DNA of 64,000 nucleotides, from positions 44,333,608 to 44,397,607 of the forward strand of contig NC_023749.2 in the NCBI RefSeq assembly GCF_000499845.2, written 5' to 3'. How positions within the stretch are numbered: the first letter of the stretch is position 1; each line of letters opens with the position of its first letter. The notes under the pieces are model-generated. The model was not told the DNA's origin, searched no databases, and saw only the letters and a list, made by a program, of their open reading frames with translations. This document shows positions 1 through 12,500 of the stretch, one piece after another. This DNA is from Phaseolus vulgaris. Lineage: Eukaryota > Streptophyta > Magnoliopsida > Fabales > Fabaceae. A program made the position numbers and the translations under genes.

Positions 1-1
1 T

Positions 2-420
2 ATGAGTTTAACTTTGAAAGAATACATTAATACAATTGTTTCAAGAATAATAAAATTGAACAACAAAATTTATTATCATAGAAAGGAGCACATGCATATA
101 GAAAAAACAATTTCAAGGATCAAAACAAGTTTTATTAGATGCTTCAAATGTGAAGTTATGGGCATGAGACTCATCAATGCCCTAATTGGAATCTGAGGCT
201 AATGAATGATCGAGACCTAAAGAATTATTGTAAATACTTGAAAGAGATAACAAAAGAAATTGTAAAAACTAGAGAAGATGGGGAAAGTAAAACAAGAGAA
301 AGAAAAGAGAGAAAAATAGGAGGAAGAAAAGAGATACAAATATGAGGAAGAAAGGCGAGAAAAAGAGGAAGAATCTCTAATAGCAGTCCTTACAAGCATG
401 ACAGAAAATAATCCTTAAAA
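2..420 (+). pseudogene. Possible gag zinc-knuckle remnant of an LTR retrotransposon
   Basis: A short reading frame contains a Cys-Phe-Lys-Cys pair; after a one-base shift of frame the DNA continues with Gly-His-Glu-Thr-His-Gln-Cys, which together look like the CCHC zinc knuckle of a retroelement Gag. Downstream (about 240-400) the DNA would encode a very Glu/Lys/Arg-rich tail. The frame is broken and no protease or polymerase follows. This is a weak call based on one motif; it could be chance in AT-rich DNA. Confidence 0.3.
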
Positions 421-1320
421 GGGGACTGTAAAACTTTGAAATTTTCTTATTTAAATCGTATTCTAACTTTTCATTGAAAAAAATTACTAACTTGTCTCCT
501 TTTGTTTTATTGCCTAGGGAAGACTTGAATATCAAGAAACAATGATGAAAATAATTTGGAGAAGAAAAAGAGATAAAAAAAAGCCTGAAAATAAATAAAT
601 ATGTTTTTAATTTGTCCTCCTGTTTTTCATTTGATTGTATGAAATTTCTTTCCTATTTTTGTTGCTTCAGAGGATGTTTTTCCTCTTTGTATTCATGTAA
701 ATAGAAAATTTAATTTTATGTTTTTTATGTATTTTTCAAGTTTATTTTGATCCTAGAGGAAGATATCCAACCACATTTAATATTATTTCTTTTTAAAGCT
801 TATGCTTGCTTATAGGTAATAAAGAGCTAAATTCACGATCGAATTTTTTTCAAGTACGGTATGATGGTATCATGGATGAGACCTTCTCAAAGACCACATA
901 GTAGGCTTGAAGCTATAATAGAATTTTGATATTATTATGTAATTTTTGGTTTTGGGCATGTATTGGACCTTATATATGTTTCTTTTTTTTTCTTGTAATT
1001 ATTGACTTTCTAAACTCTAGTTTTAAGAGGTTTATTGAATAGGCCTTAGTCATTTTTGGACCCATAAGTACAAGGTCCATAGTGTATAAGTCTTTTTATA
1101 GACTTTTGTACTCATAATTGCTCATTTTGGAATTTGAATAAATTTTGTATGTGAGAATTCTCTCTTAGTTCTTTATTACAACTTTTTGTCCTTATCTTTG
1201 AGTTTTCGATTCAAAGTGGTGGTTCTTCCTTTACTCATTAATTTCTCTAGATTGTGGAATCAAACAAAGTATATTATAATTTCTTCATCTCTAATCCCTT
1301 CCACGCTTTCTATTTTACCA
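421..1320 (+). repeat. Eroded 3' end of a Ty3-gypsy-like element and LTR-like sequence
   Basis: Around 829-880 the sequence would read Arg-Ser-Asn-Phe-Phe-Gln, which resembles the short conserved stretch that ends the pol polyprotein of some plant Ty3-gypsy elements. It is followed by AT-rich DNA with TTTTTTTT tracts and a region at 1130-1260 that looks like transcribed LTR sequence. No second LTR, primer-binding site or open frame was found. Inference only; nothing else of note is seen here. Confidence 0.25.
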
Positions 1321-1395
1321 ATCGTTTAATGAAAATTGTCAAAACTGATCCTACACGAGGTTAATATTTCCATCACTGGTACCATTAGCTTGTAG

Positions 1396-1750
1396 TCACT
1401 TCTGACTAACCCTTTGAGTATTTTTTGTGCTCGTAGCCACTTTTGGATAACTCCTTTGAGTATTCTTTGGAACACAACCACTATTGGCTTAAATGAGTAT
1501 TGTTTGGAGCATAATCCTCCTAGATAAAATAAATATTTTTTTTCTTTTACATACAATCACTCCTAGTTAAATCTGAGTATTTTTTTACACACAATCGATC
1601 ATGGATAAAACCAAATATTCTTTGACACATAGTGACTATTGGCTAAAACTAAGTATTCTTTTGGAACGCAGTCACTTTTGACTAACCCATTTAAGAGTAT
1701 TCTTTGAACAACAACTACTCCTTGCTAAGATAAATAAATTATTTGAGTAG
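1396..1750. repeat. Degenerate minisatellite, unit about 40 bp, about nine copies
   Basis: Successive units carry the pattern 'ACTACTxxTGGxTAAAxxxxAGTATTCTTTGxxACxCA'. Clear unit starts are near 1396, 1436, 1477, 1556, 1596, 1634 and 1672. Units differ by many substitutions and small indels, so the array is old. No coding potential of its own. Confidence 0.6.
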
Positions 1751-2990
1751 TGATCAACAGATCACAAGGTTTATCATTAGAGAGGGATCGCGTCTTTCAA
1801 CGTATAAAAGTTTTATGCACTCTTTTAGTTTGCAAAGTGAATACGAACAATGTTCTCTATGAAGGTTTTTATGAAGTAGAAATTTCTGTAGAGTTTCAAC
1901 ATTATGCAACATTGTTAGCCTCATATTCTTCTTGATGGCTTTAAATAGGTGCTAAAGAATATAGTCATTGTAATTTCGGTTATGGTAGTTGAGCAACTTC
2001 AGTTCACTTGAATGTCCTTTTTGCGTATCATGAGCTTGATTGTGAAGGATGCATTAAATGCACTTTGATAACTCAATTTTCTCATATTTTGTAGGCCAAT
2101 TTCTTTTCCTTGGGATTTCTTTTGTTCTTACTTTCTGTTTTTAGTTTAGATTTGTATTTTTTACATTAAATTACGCTTTTTAGTAAAACATAATAAAAAT
2201 TGCATTTACAACTTATATTTTGTTTGAACCATCTAACAGTTGCTTTGATCAATTCAAGAAACATTTTCAAAGTATACTTTGACATAAGGAACTTGAATGA
2301 AGACATTTATACTATTAAAAGTAAGAGAACCGAATTTAAAAAGAAAAAATATGCAAAACAGGCACTAGACGATCAAAGGTTCTTAGTCAACTAGCATTGG
2401 ATGGTCAACAAAAAGCTTAAAGAGGAAGCTGAAGTTAGATAATATATTTTTAGAAATAATTTTACGAGTCTGATTTCGGTTGGAACCAAGGTCCACCCAT
2501 TTGTGTAGCCTCATAACTCTATAAATAGAGATTAGCTTAAGAGAAACGTGTGCGTACGAGATAGATGTATAGTTAGACACTTAGGCATGATAGTAGTTTA
2601 GTTTAGTTTTTTGTTTGTTGTTAACAATTTCTTGTTGTTTTGAGTTCTATAGAAGTTCTTCATTTTTGTTCATTTTCTCTCGCGATTCTTATTCTTTATC
2701 TTCTTTACATTATGCACTTTATCATTTAAGTTGAATTTAGTTTTGGAAATGGGTAATAGTGAATCAAAATCATGTATGGGGATGTTATGTTTAATTGTTT
2801 TCTTCTTCAAAATCTTTTCGAAACTCTATTTTTGATTGAAAGTATTTTTCTAAGAATATACAAATTGATTGGTTGTCTTTTCTTCACTAACAAGGAATCT
2901 AGATTTGGGTCTCTTGTAGTTGAAGTTGAAGACCACTAAACCATGGTTTATGTTTCTTAATTTTCATTCCAGTACTGAATTTCTCTTTTC
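1751..2990 (+). other. Non-coding, retroelement-like leader/LTR sequence
   Basis: No protein-coding frame is recognisable. A good TATA-like box (CTATAAATAGA, about 2519-2529) lies in a context that resembles the U3-R border of a plant LTR, followed by T-rich leader DNA. No matching second LTR was found in the window, so the assignment as retroelement DNA is tentative. Confidence 0.25.
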
Positions 2991-3420
2991 TGGTTTACAA
3001 TTCATTTAAATTCTTGTTCGTTTTTCCGCACTTTAATTTTCCAGTCTACATGCTCAATTCATTTCAATTCAAATTTAATTCAATTGCAATTTACATTCTC
3101 ACAATGCTCTATTTACTTTTCCTGCACTTTAATTTTCTGCCATTTACATTTCCTGTTTATATTTTTGCAATTTACTTTTCCTGCAATTTACTTTTCTCGT
3201 ACTTTAAATTTCTGTAATTTACTTTTAACGCTCTTGTTTCCTTTTTCTCATTCCTTTTTGTTATCTCTATGTAACCATTAGACAGTCTAGTAAGCGATTA
3301 CTAATTAGACGGATTATTAGTTGTACATAGACATTTCTATATAAGTGATTTTACTTTTTTGCATAACAATTGTTAGACAGTCTAGCAAGCGATTGAAGAT
3401 TAGAATGTCTAATAGTTGGG
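2990..3420 (+). repeat. Pyrimidine-rich tract and duplicated 22-bp motif
   Basis: From about 3000 to 3260 the plus strand is dominated by repeats of the type 'AATTTACTTTTCCTGCA'. Two near-identical copies of 'TTAGACAGTCTAGyAAGCG' (3278 and 3373) follow, each continuing with ATT and differing at one base. Such T/C tracts with recurring short motifs occur in the untranslated leaders of plant LTR elements. Functional role unknown. Confidence 0.4.
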
Positions 3421-4480
3421 TTTCATCATTTTCGTTTCATTTTCTTTGTTTTTAGTTTACATTTTTATTTTACTTTCATATTTTTACAATTTATTTATTT
3501 ATATTTTAGTTTTTACATTCTTGAGTGTTGTTATACGATTTGTTAGATGATTGTTTATAGACAATTTAGTCTTCCTTTTGCTTTACTTTTCATATTGTTT
3601 TACATTTAGATTTCAATTCAAATTTTCTCCCCTTGTTAATTTGTGAAAGAATAAATACATATAATGATTCTTTCGTGACATGTTGTCTCTGGACTAACCT
3701 AGATTCAGCTTATACCACATTAAAGAAAACTTACTTTTATTTTGAAAATTGAATGCGACTAACTGTTTATCACACTTCTTGAAACATTAGTTTCTCTTTT
3801 CTCCTTTACGCAACATCCCAAAAGTTGTTGTATTTTTCTCTTCTTAGACAATATGTTTTTACTTAAAAATGTGTGAAGCATAAAGCTATATGAAACAGAT
3901 TGTCTTTCCAGAGCTCACAATGCTAGCGCCAAAGAGCTTTTAAAGAAAGCAACTTTGGCTCTTCATCCATGAGATCATTCCATATGACTTTGTTTGAACG
4001 GATCCTCCCTAAAGATGAAGATAATAGACATTCCTTACAAATAGAATAAGCATATAGATGTTTATATAGTATGAGGTTAGCTTAAAACTATGTTCTTATC
4101 GTTTTAGCTTGTTAAATGTTTTACCATATGTGAAAAAAGACAACACAGTGTTGTACCATCTAATAGATTAAATATTTGTGTCTTACATGAACTATTGTTG
4201 AACTAATATTATTGTCTTACAAACGAAACATGATCATGTTGTACACTTAGTTGTTTTTAGCGCTCTATCAAAATTATGGGTGTCAAACTTTTTTTCTAAC
4301 AAAAAAATATTTGTTATTTTATCTCTATTACACATTGATTCCTTTTTCTACTAGATTGATAAGATAAAATCAAATCTAAGACTTAATAGTTAATCTTAAG
4401 GAAAGGATACATATTGAAATAATTAAAACTCATCCTCATCCAAACAAGGTTGTTTCTTCCTACACCATATCAATTATAAT
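3421..4480. other. AT-rich intergenic DNA, nothing recognised
   Basis: No open frame, RNA gene or terminal repeat could be supported. Part of 3640-3780 has the texture of LTR-retrotransposon leader DNA but lacks any diagnostic site. Confidence 0.4.
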
Positions 4481-4719
4481 GTGCACCCAACATAAATTTT
4501 AAAACCCGAAAGTGCCCTTGTCATCTTTACTTTGAAAAAATGGAATCAAATGAAAAAACACACACACCGACATTGCCTTCTCCAATGCATACTTCTTCTT
4601 CATCGACAACTTCTTCTCTCTGTCGTCGTCGTGCTTAGAGGTGTGCCTCAATTAACCCTAGGTAGTGTTTTAAATCATTAAGGATAAAAGGGACTTTTCG
4701 TGTGTATATGTTGGGTACA
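4481..4719. mobile_element. Small inverted-repeat element (MITE), Mutator-like
   Basis: The left end reads GTGCACCCAACAT and, after a gap, AAGTGCCCTT; the reverse complement of the right end reads GTACCCAACAT and then AAAAGTCCCTTTTATCC. The two ends are therefore imperfect terminal inverted repeats about 45 bp long enclosing about 150 bp, with TC-rich internal DNA near 4595. No clean 9-bp target duplication was found, so the exact borders and superfamily are uncertain. Confidence 0.5.
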
Positions 4720-5949
4720 GATCTGAATTGACCTATTGAAGGGAGAATCAGCCTCCAAACAATAGTAAGGGTCTCCTTAGCATATTTGGGTGTTAGGATC
4801 ACGTAGTTTGGTTTCTAGGTAAAGCCCTTTCTTAATGTTGAACGCTTTTTTTATTTTTTATTATCTAATTTATTTTTGTCGCACATACTTATAGAAAAAG
4901 GTTTACATACAACTTCATGTTAAGGTTAGGGCTCCTACCTTGGAGAAAATTCCTCTAGTTGATTTTAAAGGTCATAAAAAATAAGAAGAAAGGTGATGTT
5001 TCATCATTTAATCTAGTGACCAAAGTGTTGCCAAGCACTTCTCAAATGCAACAAAAGCATCATCATAACTAATTATAGATTAGACTGCTCCACTAACATC
5101 TTCGATTATACTAATTTGTAATAAAGAAGATACTGACAACAAATCCACATTTGCGTCCAACACCAAATCTCTATGTAAACATGCAATTCATCCGAATTAA
5201 GACTCCACAAGACCCAATTTTCTTGCTCCTTCAATGTCGAACTTTTGAAGATTGTGAAGTTATGATGGTGAGGTTCATGGCAATTATGCATTATTGGAAA
5301 GGGATGAATGCATTTCTAAATAAAATTTAAGAGCTGAGTATGGTGGCGGTAGATTACGAAGCTAAGGAAAATTAGGTATTGGTGCAATGATAGTGAAACG
5401 AGATAATGAAGATCTTTTGGGTGAATTTAAGGAGGTGAAGATGAAAGTGGAAGAGATGTAAGGTTGGTTACACTTCAAGCCAAGGTGGAGGAATCAAACA
5501 AGACTAAGGCTGCACTAAATATCAAGCTTCTTCAGCTACTCACTACAACCAAAACATTATGAAGAAGGTTTCAAATAGGTTATGCGCAAACTTACTTTTT
5601 TTAAGGCCAAACCTTTGAGAGGGAGCATTTTAGCTTATGGAAATTACTTCTTGCATCCAATTCAATTTTATCGATTTTATGTGAAATAGTAAAAGTGTTC
5701 TTAAATGAAAGGGAGTGTGGATAAAAATGGAATTTCATTTCAAGACTACTTTTTTAGATTTAGATTTTCAGAATGCTTTTCTGGATTTTGAAATTTTTTT
5801 TCTCAAAAATACACTTTCAAATTTTGTTTTCTGGAATTTTTTTCTCAAACGTATTTTTTGTTTGAAATATATGTTTGTATCATAAGTATATAAGATTGTC
5901 AAATATGAGATTTACTTAAGCCATATAGGTTGTTTAATGCACATTTGGG
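4720..5949. other. Intergenic DNA, nothing recognised
   Basis: Contains only short frames without recognisable motifs. Some stretches (5340-5560) read like decayed coding sequence rich in Glu/Lys but I could not match them to a family. Confidence 0.35.
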
Positions 5950-6009
5950 TTGGAGGCTTCATCATACTTCTCGATGTTAGGATACTTCCACTTCGAGGCC
6001 AAAATATTT

Positions 6010-6165
6010 GTTTCTAAAAGGGTGTTGAAACTCAGTGTTCCTAAAAAGGTGTTAAAACTCGATGTACTTGGAAATGTTAAAATACTTTGTGTACCTAGAG
6101 AAGTTAGAACACTTATTATAGGAAAGGTGTTGAAACTCGTTGTAGCTAAAGTGTTTTTGGTTAGT
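6010..6165 (+). repeat. 27-bp tandem repeat, open as a 9-residue protein repeat
   Basis: Units begin at 6010, 6037, 6064 and 6091 (27 bp each), then 6118 (24 bp) and 6142. The consensus is roughly 'GTTCCTAAAAAGGTGTTGAAACTCGAT'-like. Because the unit is a multiple of three, the array stays open on both strands (5950-6219 plus; 5934-6227 minus), giving a Val-x-Lys-x-Val-Leu-Lys-Leu type repeat on the plus strand. I see no start context or known family; it is more likely a non-coding minisatellite. Confidence 0.55.
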
Positions 6166-6701
6166 GAAAGTTCTTTATTAGTTTGCTTAAGGAGAGTGGA
6201 TATAGCCCAAGTGGTTTGATGAACCACTATAAATTCATGTCTACTTCTCTCTTCTCTTTATTTGTTAGACATTGATTTGTATTGTCTTTCAATTTTCTAT
6301 TTGAGTTTAGGCTTCATTCAATTACACCTTCATATTTACAATTGAGAAAGAATCATCTAAGTATTCGAGAAATAAGAGATGGTAGTTTGACTTCTAACAA
6401 GAATCATCAACAAGTGGTTTGAGAGAAATTTTTACCCAAACCCCATTAGGGTGCTAAATTTTCTTACTAGAAGGTGGAGAGTTGTTAGAGGAGATGTAAA
6501 ATCTCCTTTCTAATCTTGTAGACTCCTTAATGGTGAGTAATAATATTAATAACGAGTAAAAAAAAATTAATAAGTACTTCCTTTAATGGTGTGTATTTAT
6601 AGACTTTTGAATCTCCATGAGTGAAGCTAAATAATAAAGAAAAATTTGTATTATTGAACTAATGAGTACAAATTACCAATTTCTAATTTAAGATTAGTAC
6701 T

Positions 6702-7588
6702 TGATCCGGTCGGACATCGGTAGTCGGTGACGACAGCAAAGGATAGCCACCTGGACCGATCTTAGTGGAACTCGTGGGCCAGGGAAGCAGATGAGTCATT
6801 GAGAAAGTCACCCAGGGTGGTGATCGGGGATCAGGGGGCGGTGGTCAGAGAGGATGCGCGATCAGCGCCTGGAAGCAGAAGGCGTGGCGCTATGGGGCAC
6901 CGATCGGTCATCTGGGTGAGCGATGATCGATCAGGTTTTCGTGTTACGCGCAGTTAAGCTGGAAACGAAGGGTGGTTCCCAGCGAGAGCGTTGCATACGA
7001 GCCTTGTGTGGCAGAGTATCAGAGAAAGGAGAAGTTATGTGCTTTGTAGTGTCGTGCACAAGAGTGGCCTAAGAGAGCTAGTAAGCCAGTCGGCGATTGG
7101 TGTTCTCTTAACCCATAACGTGCATGGTGCAAAGCAGAGGTGATCGTTCACACAGTAGGTGATGCCTAGTGCGTGCGCTTAGCCAAGCCACACTTGGTAT
7201 TCACACTGAGATTGCACGAGCCACCTAGTTGAAGAAACGCGCTAAGTTACTTCATGCACGGATAACTTAGGTGCGCAACAGAGTATATAAAGGGCATTCC
7301 ATGCTCATGCAAAAGGAGGTAAGATTCATTCTTGCAAGTTACTAGTTTACACACACACAGAGTGCACACGAGTCTCGCAGAGATTCTTAGTTCTTTGGTG
7401 GTTTTGTAAGGTTGACTTGAGCATCGGAGTGCAATCGGCCGCTAGAGGCGCCGTTTGGTGTGTTTCGCAGGTTTGCTTGGAGTTCTTGTGAAGTTCCTGG
7501 AGCGTTCTTGCACTTGTCGCGGTTGAGGAGGTGGAAGATAGAATTTGACGTGGCGAATCCTTCGACGTTTGAATCTCCTGCAAGATCA
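6702..7588 (+). mobile_element. GC-rich solo LTR with 5-bp target duplication
   Basis: An 887-bp block begins TGATCCGGTCGG and ends GCAAGATCA, so its ends form a TGATC/GATCA inverted pair of the TG...CA type. It is flanked by the perfect 5-bp direct repeat GTACT at 6697-6701 and 7589-7593. It is far more GC-rich than its surroundings and has a TATA-like box (AGTATATAAAGG, about 7281-7292) in the position expected for an LTR promoter. No primer-binding site or coding region follows. This is what remains after recombination between the two LTRs of a retrotransposon; the family was not assigned from sequence alone. Confidence 0.85.
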
Positions 7589-7602
7589 GTACTCAACTAA
7601 CA

Positions 7603-7720
7603 AGATTATTGAATATTGAGCTATTAAATTCAAGTTCAATATCCATAAGAATTTAAATATTAGATTATTGAATATTGAGTTATTAAATTCAAGTTCAATA
7701 TCCATAAGAATTTAAATATT
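7603..7720. repeat. Perfect-phase 59-bp tandem duplication
   Basis: Two 59-bp copies (7603-7661 and 7662-7720) start AGATTATTGAATATTGAG and end TTTAAATATT. They differ at one base, so the duplication is recent. It abuts the right target duplication of the solo LTR. Confidence 0.9.
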
Positions 7721-8241
7721 GCTTCGATCTAATTTATAAGTACTTTATATCTTCTTCTTTTTTTTTTTTGGACAAAATACATATTTATTGATTATCTTTT
7801 TATACAAAATTATGTGAATAAATTGTCTTTAAGTTCAATTTTAAGATAAATCATTCAAGATACAAACAACAATTTATATGAGGGATGATGGTAGAACAAA
7901 ATGAGTTCAATTTTTTACTATACTTTTCTCTCAAAATAAAAGCACATAAACATTCTCTTTCCTATGTTAGATAAGAATGAAATTTGTGTCTCATCTTCGT
8001 TCCTGTTGAACAACCAGTATACTTGTATTTACATTCGTACCTACCTAGATATTCATTACATGATTTTATTTTTTAAAAATAGAAAATTAAAAATAGAAAA
8101 AATGATATTATTTTTCTCTCTTTAATTTCAAATAACAACAACAAAAAATAATTACATAAATTTTAAAATAGAAATAAACTAAAAGTCTTTTAAATGACTT
8201 AAAAAAATAAACATTTAGTTTGATTAGTATAGAAAGAAGAC

Positions 8242-8292
<51 letters not shown>

Positions 8293-9546
8293 ATATATAT
8301 ATATATATAAACATATATTCCCATACCCGATCAATCTATATATTCTCCCATAAATGTTAGGATGAGTTCAAAACGTGAAGTTATTTTCTTTCTTATTTAT
8401 TATGAAATAGTAAGAAATTTTATTTATTATTTTAAGTACATAAATGTTAAAAATTAATAAAAATAACTGTATAATTACAAAGAGGTACATCCTGAATAAT
8501 AGTTCACTATATTTAAAAAAAAAATCATACCAACCACTATATTTAATGAAAAAGATAAAATTAACTGATCAAGTTGCGAATAAAAAAATCAAAACCAATA
8601 TAAATTATGATAACTAATTTACTCTAATTTATTGCTATCTTCTATAACATTTCTCCACCTATCTAAATCTTAGTATGTCTTCACGTGTTAAAGAAAATTA
8701 TCATTCCAACTTTTACATCAAATAAGTTCAAGCATGGTACTAAGTGTAAACATGAAAATTTGTTTCCTAATTCATTAGAAAATTGATTATAAAAAATAAT
8801 AAGATGATTAAAGTGATTTTTTTTTTTTACAATAGTGATATTTGTAATGGTTAATTGTTCAAATGCTATAAAAATAATTTTGTTGATTTTTTGTTTTATA
8901 TGCAATAGTTTTTAAACACATATCCTATCACATGAATTATTAAGTTTATAATATTCAAATCGATGAATGAATGTTGTCACTCACTTTGGTATGATTTTTT
9001 ACTATCTTTCGTTAGGGATAAAACTTAATAAAGTTACAAATACTTAAGAATTAAATTATGAACATTGCACAAAATGAAGTCCAAGAACCAAAATTATTAA
9101 TAATTAAAAGTTAAGAGAGTAAAATTACAGAAAGAATTTAGAAAGCAAATTTACTATCTTTGGAAGAAAAATGATAGTTAATATTTTTATTTACCTTTTC
9201 AACTGTTTAATAAAAAATTTAATTGTCATTAAATAATTTTATTTGGATGATTTCATAGGAAAAACTCAAAATAGTCATTTTTTTTTAATTTTAAAGAACG
9301 ATGACATCCAGTACTGAAGTTGAAGGTGAAATCCCTAGGCAACAAATTTGAAGATTATGCATGACTTGATTTCGTAATCAGCAACGTGTTTTAATAGTAA
9401 AATACCATCTTCAACAACATTCTTCGGTTACTTACTAATCAAAATCACAAGGAAATCAATTCAGTGAATGTGATCCCAGAAAACAAGTACATAATTTAAT
9501 CTAGCATTAGAAAGATTGAACAATTATATGCTTGCTTATGAAGAAC
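7721..9546. other. AT-rich spacer and 3' flank of the proteasome gene
   Basis: No coding frame is supported. An (AT)n microsatellite occupies 8245-8318. The last 200-250 bases before 9547 should hold the 3' untranslated region and polyadenylation signals of the proteasome gene on the minus strand; I could not fix the poly(A) site. Confidence 0.5.
8245..8318. repeat. (AT)n microsatellite
   Basis: A nearly pure AT dinucleotide run of about 45 bp, interrupted by AAAC and then continuing. Confidence 0.95.
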
Positions 9547-12500
9547 TCAGTCACGCTCACTTATTGCAGTCAAGTGCTCATCAATTTCCTCAGTGGTTAG
9601 AACTCTGAATTCTGGATTATCCTTCCGCACCACTCCAACCTGGAAAACGCAAGACAACCATTTGCAACAAGTCAGTGAAGAATACGTTTGTTCAATGGTT
9701 ATAACCACAGGAATTTTAATTCTTCAAGTCTCGCACTTTAGAGCAAAAACGTAATACTGATTTATGCCACTGAATGTAATTTTAAAATTCAAATACAATC
9801 CTACAGTTTACCCACCATTTTCACTTGTTAATAGTCCACATTAAGCATTAGAATCAACAATCAATTGCAACACGAGAGACTGAGAAGTTAGATTACAGAT
9901 CTTGCCTATTCATCACGTACAAGTAAAACTAATGAAATAAGGAGAACAGGAGAAAAATGTTCTGACCCGAGTTGCCTGTTAAAACAAACGCAATATGCTG
10001 TGTACGACAAAAAAATATACGGCTTACATTTAACGAGAAGGAATAAGCAACTTGCTAAAAATCTTTAATATTAAAGACCAGTTTTAGTCCTTTACTAGGG
10101 ATTAAACATGAATGAAATCCTGCAATAACTTTTTAAAGTAAGATATGGCTTGTTTTGCAAATTTCAATTAACAAGGGGAACAAAGTCCTACCTCAATCTC
10201 AGTGGCCTTAAAATCCTCCTGAAGAACTGATTGGAGAGCAGAAATGGCAGTCTGATAAAAAAACAGGCAGGAAAATCATGAATTCAGAACATAGAAACGA
10301 AATTTAATAACTATTAACAAAATAAATATTAAAAAAAAAATCAAATGCCTTTAGTTGCATTATAACATTACCTAATTTGTCCAGTGATACAATCACTCAT
10401 TTTGAATGTGGTTGTGATTATTAATTATATCTTTACATGTTTAAATGTCTTATATTAATTATATCTTTACATGTTCAAAAGTCTTATATGTTACATTTTT
10501 TAAATGTTTATGAATCTTATGATCCACAATTCAAATATAAGCTCTCCGATACATAATTTGGATCACGATTCAACTACCATCACCTTTACAATAAGTTCTA
10601 TTTAAAACTATCTACTCTAACACATTTTCCAAGGGAGGTGTGACAATAGAAAAGAGAATGGTTTGCCTCAATGTGTTTCAAGCCCAAAATTCAACTATGG
10701 GGCTGAACTTCCGAAACCAAACCCATGGAAATTTGACTATAGAGAAAGTGACGCAACTTAAAAACCAAACCAGACTTCCTTTGAGCAACAAACCCAGGAG
10801 GTTGCTCCCATACAGACTCTCTTCTAGACACATTTTTTATATCTAATTAATGAAGGGGTCAATGACAAATGACTGACATGGCAATGAAAAGTCTAACCGT
10901 AGTCATAACAGAGAAAAAATATCATTGTAGTCAAGCCCATATATACTCCTTAGCCACCAATCGAGCTTTGAGTCAATCAACTTCACTGTTAGATCCAACC
11001 TTAATGGCATAGACCCAACGATAGTCTACTGTTTTCTTCCCAGAAGATAAAAGAACTAACTCCCATGTTTTGATTTGTCCAAGAGCCTGCATTTCAGTAA
11101 TTGGGGCTTATCGCCACCCTAGATGATCAAGTCTTCTATCACATTTTTAGGAAAAGTAATAGAAGAGACAGAAGAAATAAAGGAAAAATAAGGAGACCGC
11201 TTGTGGTAGCTAAGAAAATTGTAAATTGAGGATTATGGGTATATTAAGTACCTTTGCAAATAGCAAACTCAAGTCATCATGATCAAGAGTCGTGGTATTA
11301 GGTGATGATTGAGAAGGACTTGTTGAAGTGAGTTCGGACTAGCTATTTGGTTCTTGTGTTGATAGGTAATAAAAGGTGATGACAATGGTTCACGAGGATT
11401 TTTTATGGTATTCTAGGTGTTGGGAGCAAAAGGAACAAAAAAATCAACTAAGTGCATCGGAACAACATGTTGGAGAGAATTAGAATCTTGTGTAGAAGGA
11501 GGGAAGGGAGTTGGTTCAAAAAAGGTGACATTGGTAAACATGTAATACTTCTTGGTTTCAAGAGAGTAACATTGATATCTTTTTAGAAGTTAAGAATAGC
11601 CCAATAAGACACATCTGATGGCTCTAACTGTGAGATTATCTAACTTGGAGACATAATGAACAAAGCATATGCAACCAAAAATACGTGCAGCAATATGAAA
11701 GAGCAGTTTCTTTTGGAAATAGAATGGAGTAGAGAACTTTATTTTCAAGTGAAAATGAAGACATTTTGTTAATGAGAAAACAAGCAATGAGGATGGCATC
11801 ACCCAAATAATGAATAGGTATATTTGCACCAAGCAATAAGTAGATGTCCATTTTTTTTCCTCTTGTTATACCATTTTGTTGAGGTGTACAAGGGCAGGTA
11901 GACTGATGCAAAATGCCATGTGAGCTTAGGAGTTTAGATAAATTCAGAGGAAAAATATTCCTTGCTTCGTAAGACTTTGATTACCTTTCCAAACTGATTT
12001 CTAATTTCATTATGGAAAGACATAAAAATAGACAAAAGTTCATAACAATGTTTTATTAGATAAATTCAAGTGCATTTAGAAAACTCATCAATGAAAGTAA
12101 CAAAATATCCAAAACCAAAATATGACACACGACTTGGCCCCCAAACATCAGAATGGATGATAAAGAAAACAAAATCACGTCTAGATTCAAAATGTTTAAT
12201 TTCCTAACATGCTTTCCTAATTGACATGATTCGCATTCCAAAGTTCGGAGACTATTAAGTTTAGAAACCATTTTTTTTAATTTTGACAAATGAGAATAAC
12301 CTAAGCGTTCATGAAGCAATTTAGGAGATGAGGATGCAACACAAGATGTAGATGATCTAGTACCAAGGTAGTATAGGACTCTAGATTCATTTCCTTCGCC
12401 AATCATTCAACTCGTACCACATTCTTGTATAACAAAAGAGTTGGCAACAAAAGTTACTAAACAATTCAATTATTCAAGATTTACTTAATTGGCTTAAAGA

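Noticed and set aside
6390..6430. Possible primer-binding site (AAGTGGTTTGAGAG)
   Set aside because: Too different from known tRNA-Met sites and no LTR border could be set upstream.
7347..7596. Two overlapping minus-strand frames
   Set aside because: They lie inside the GC-rich solo LTR; open because of composition.
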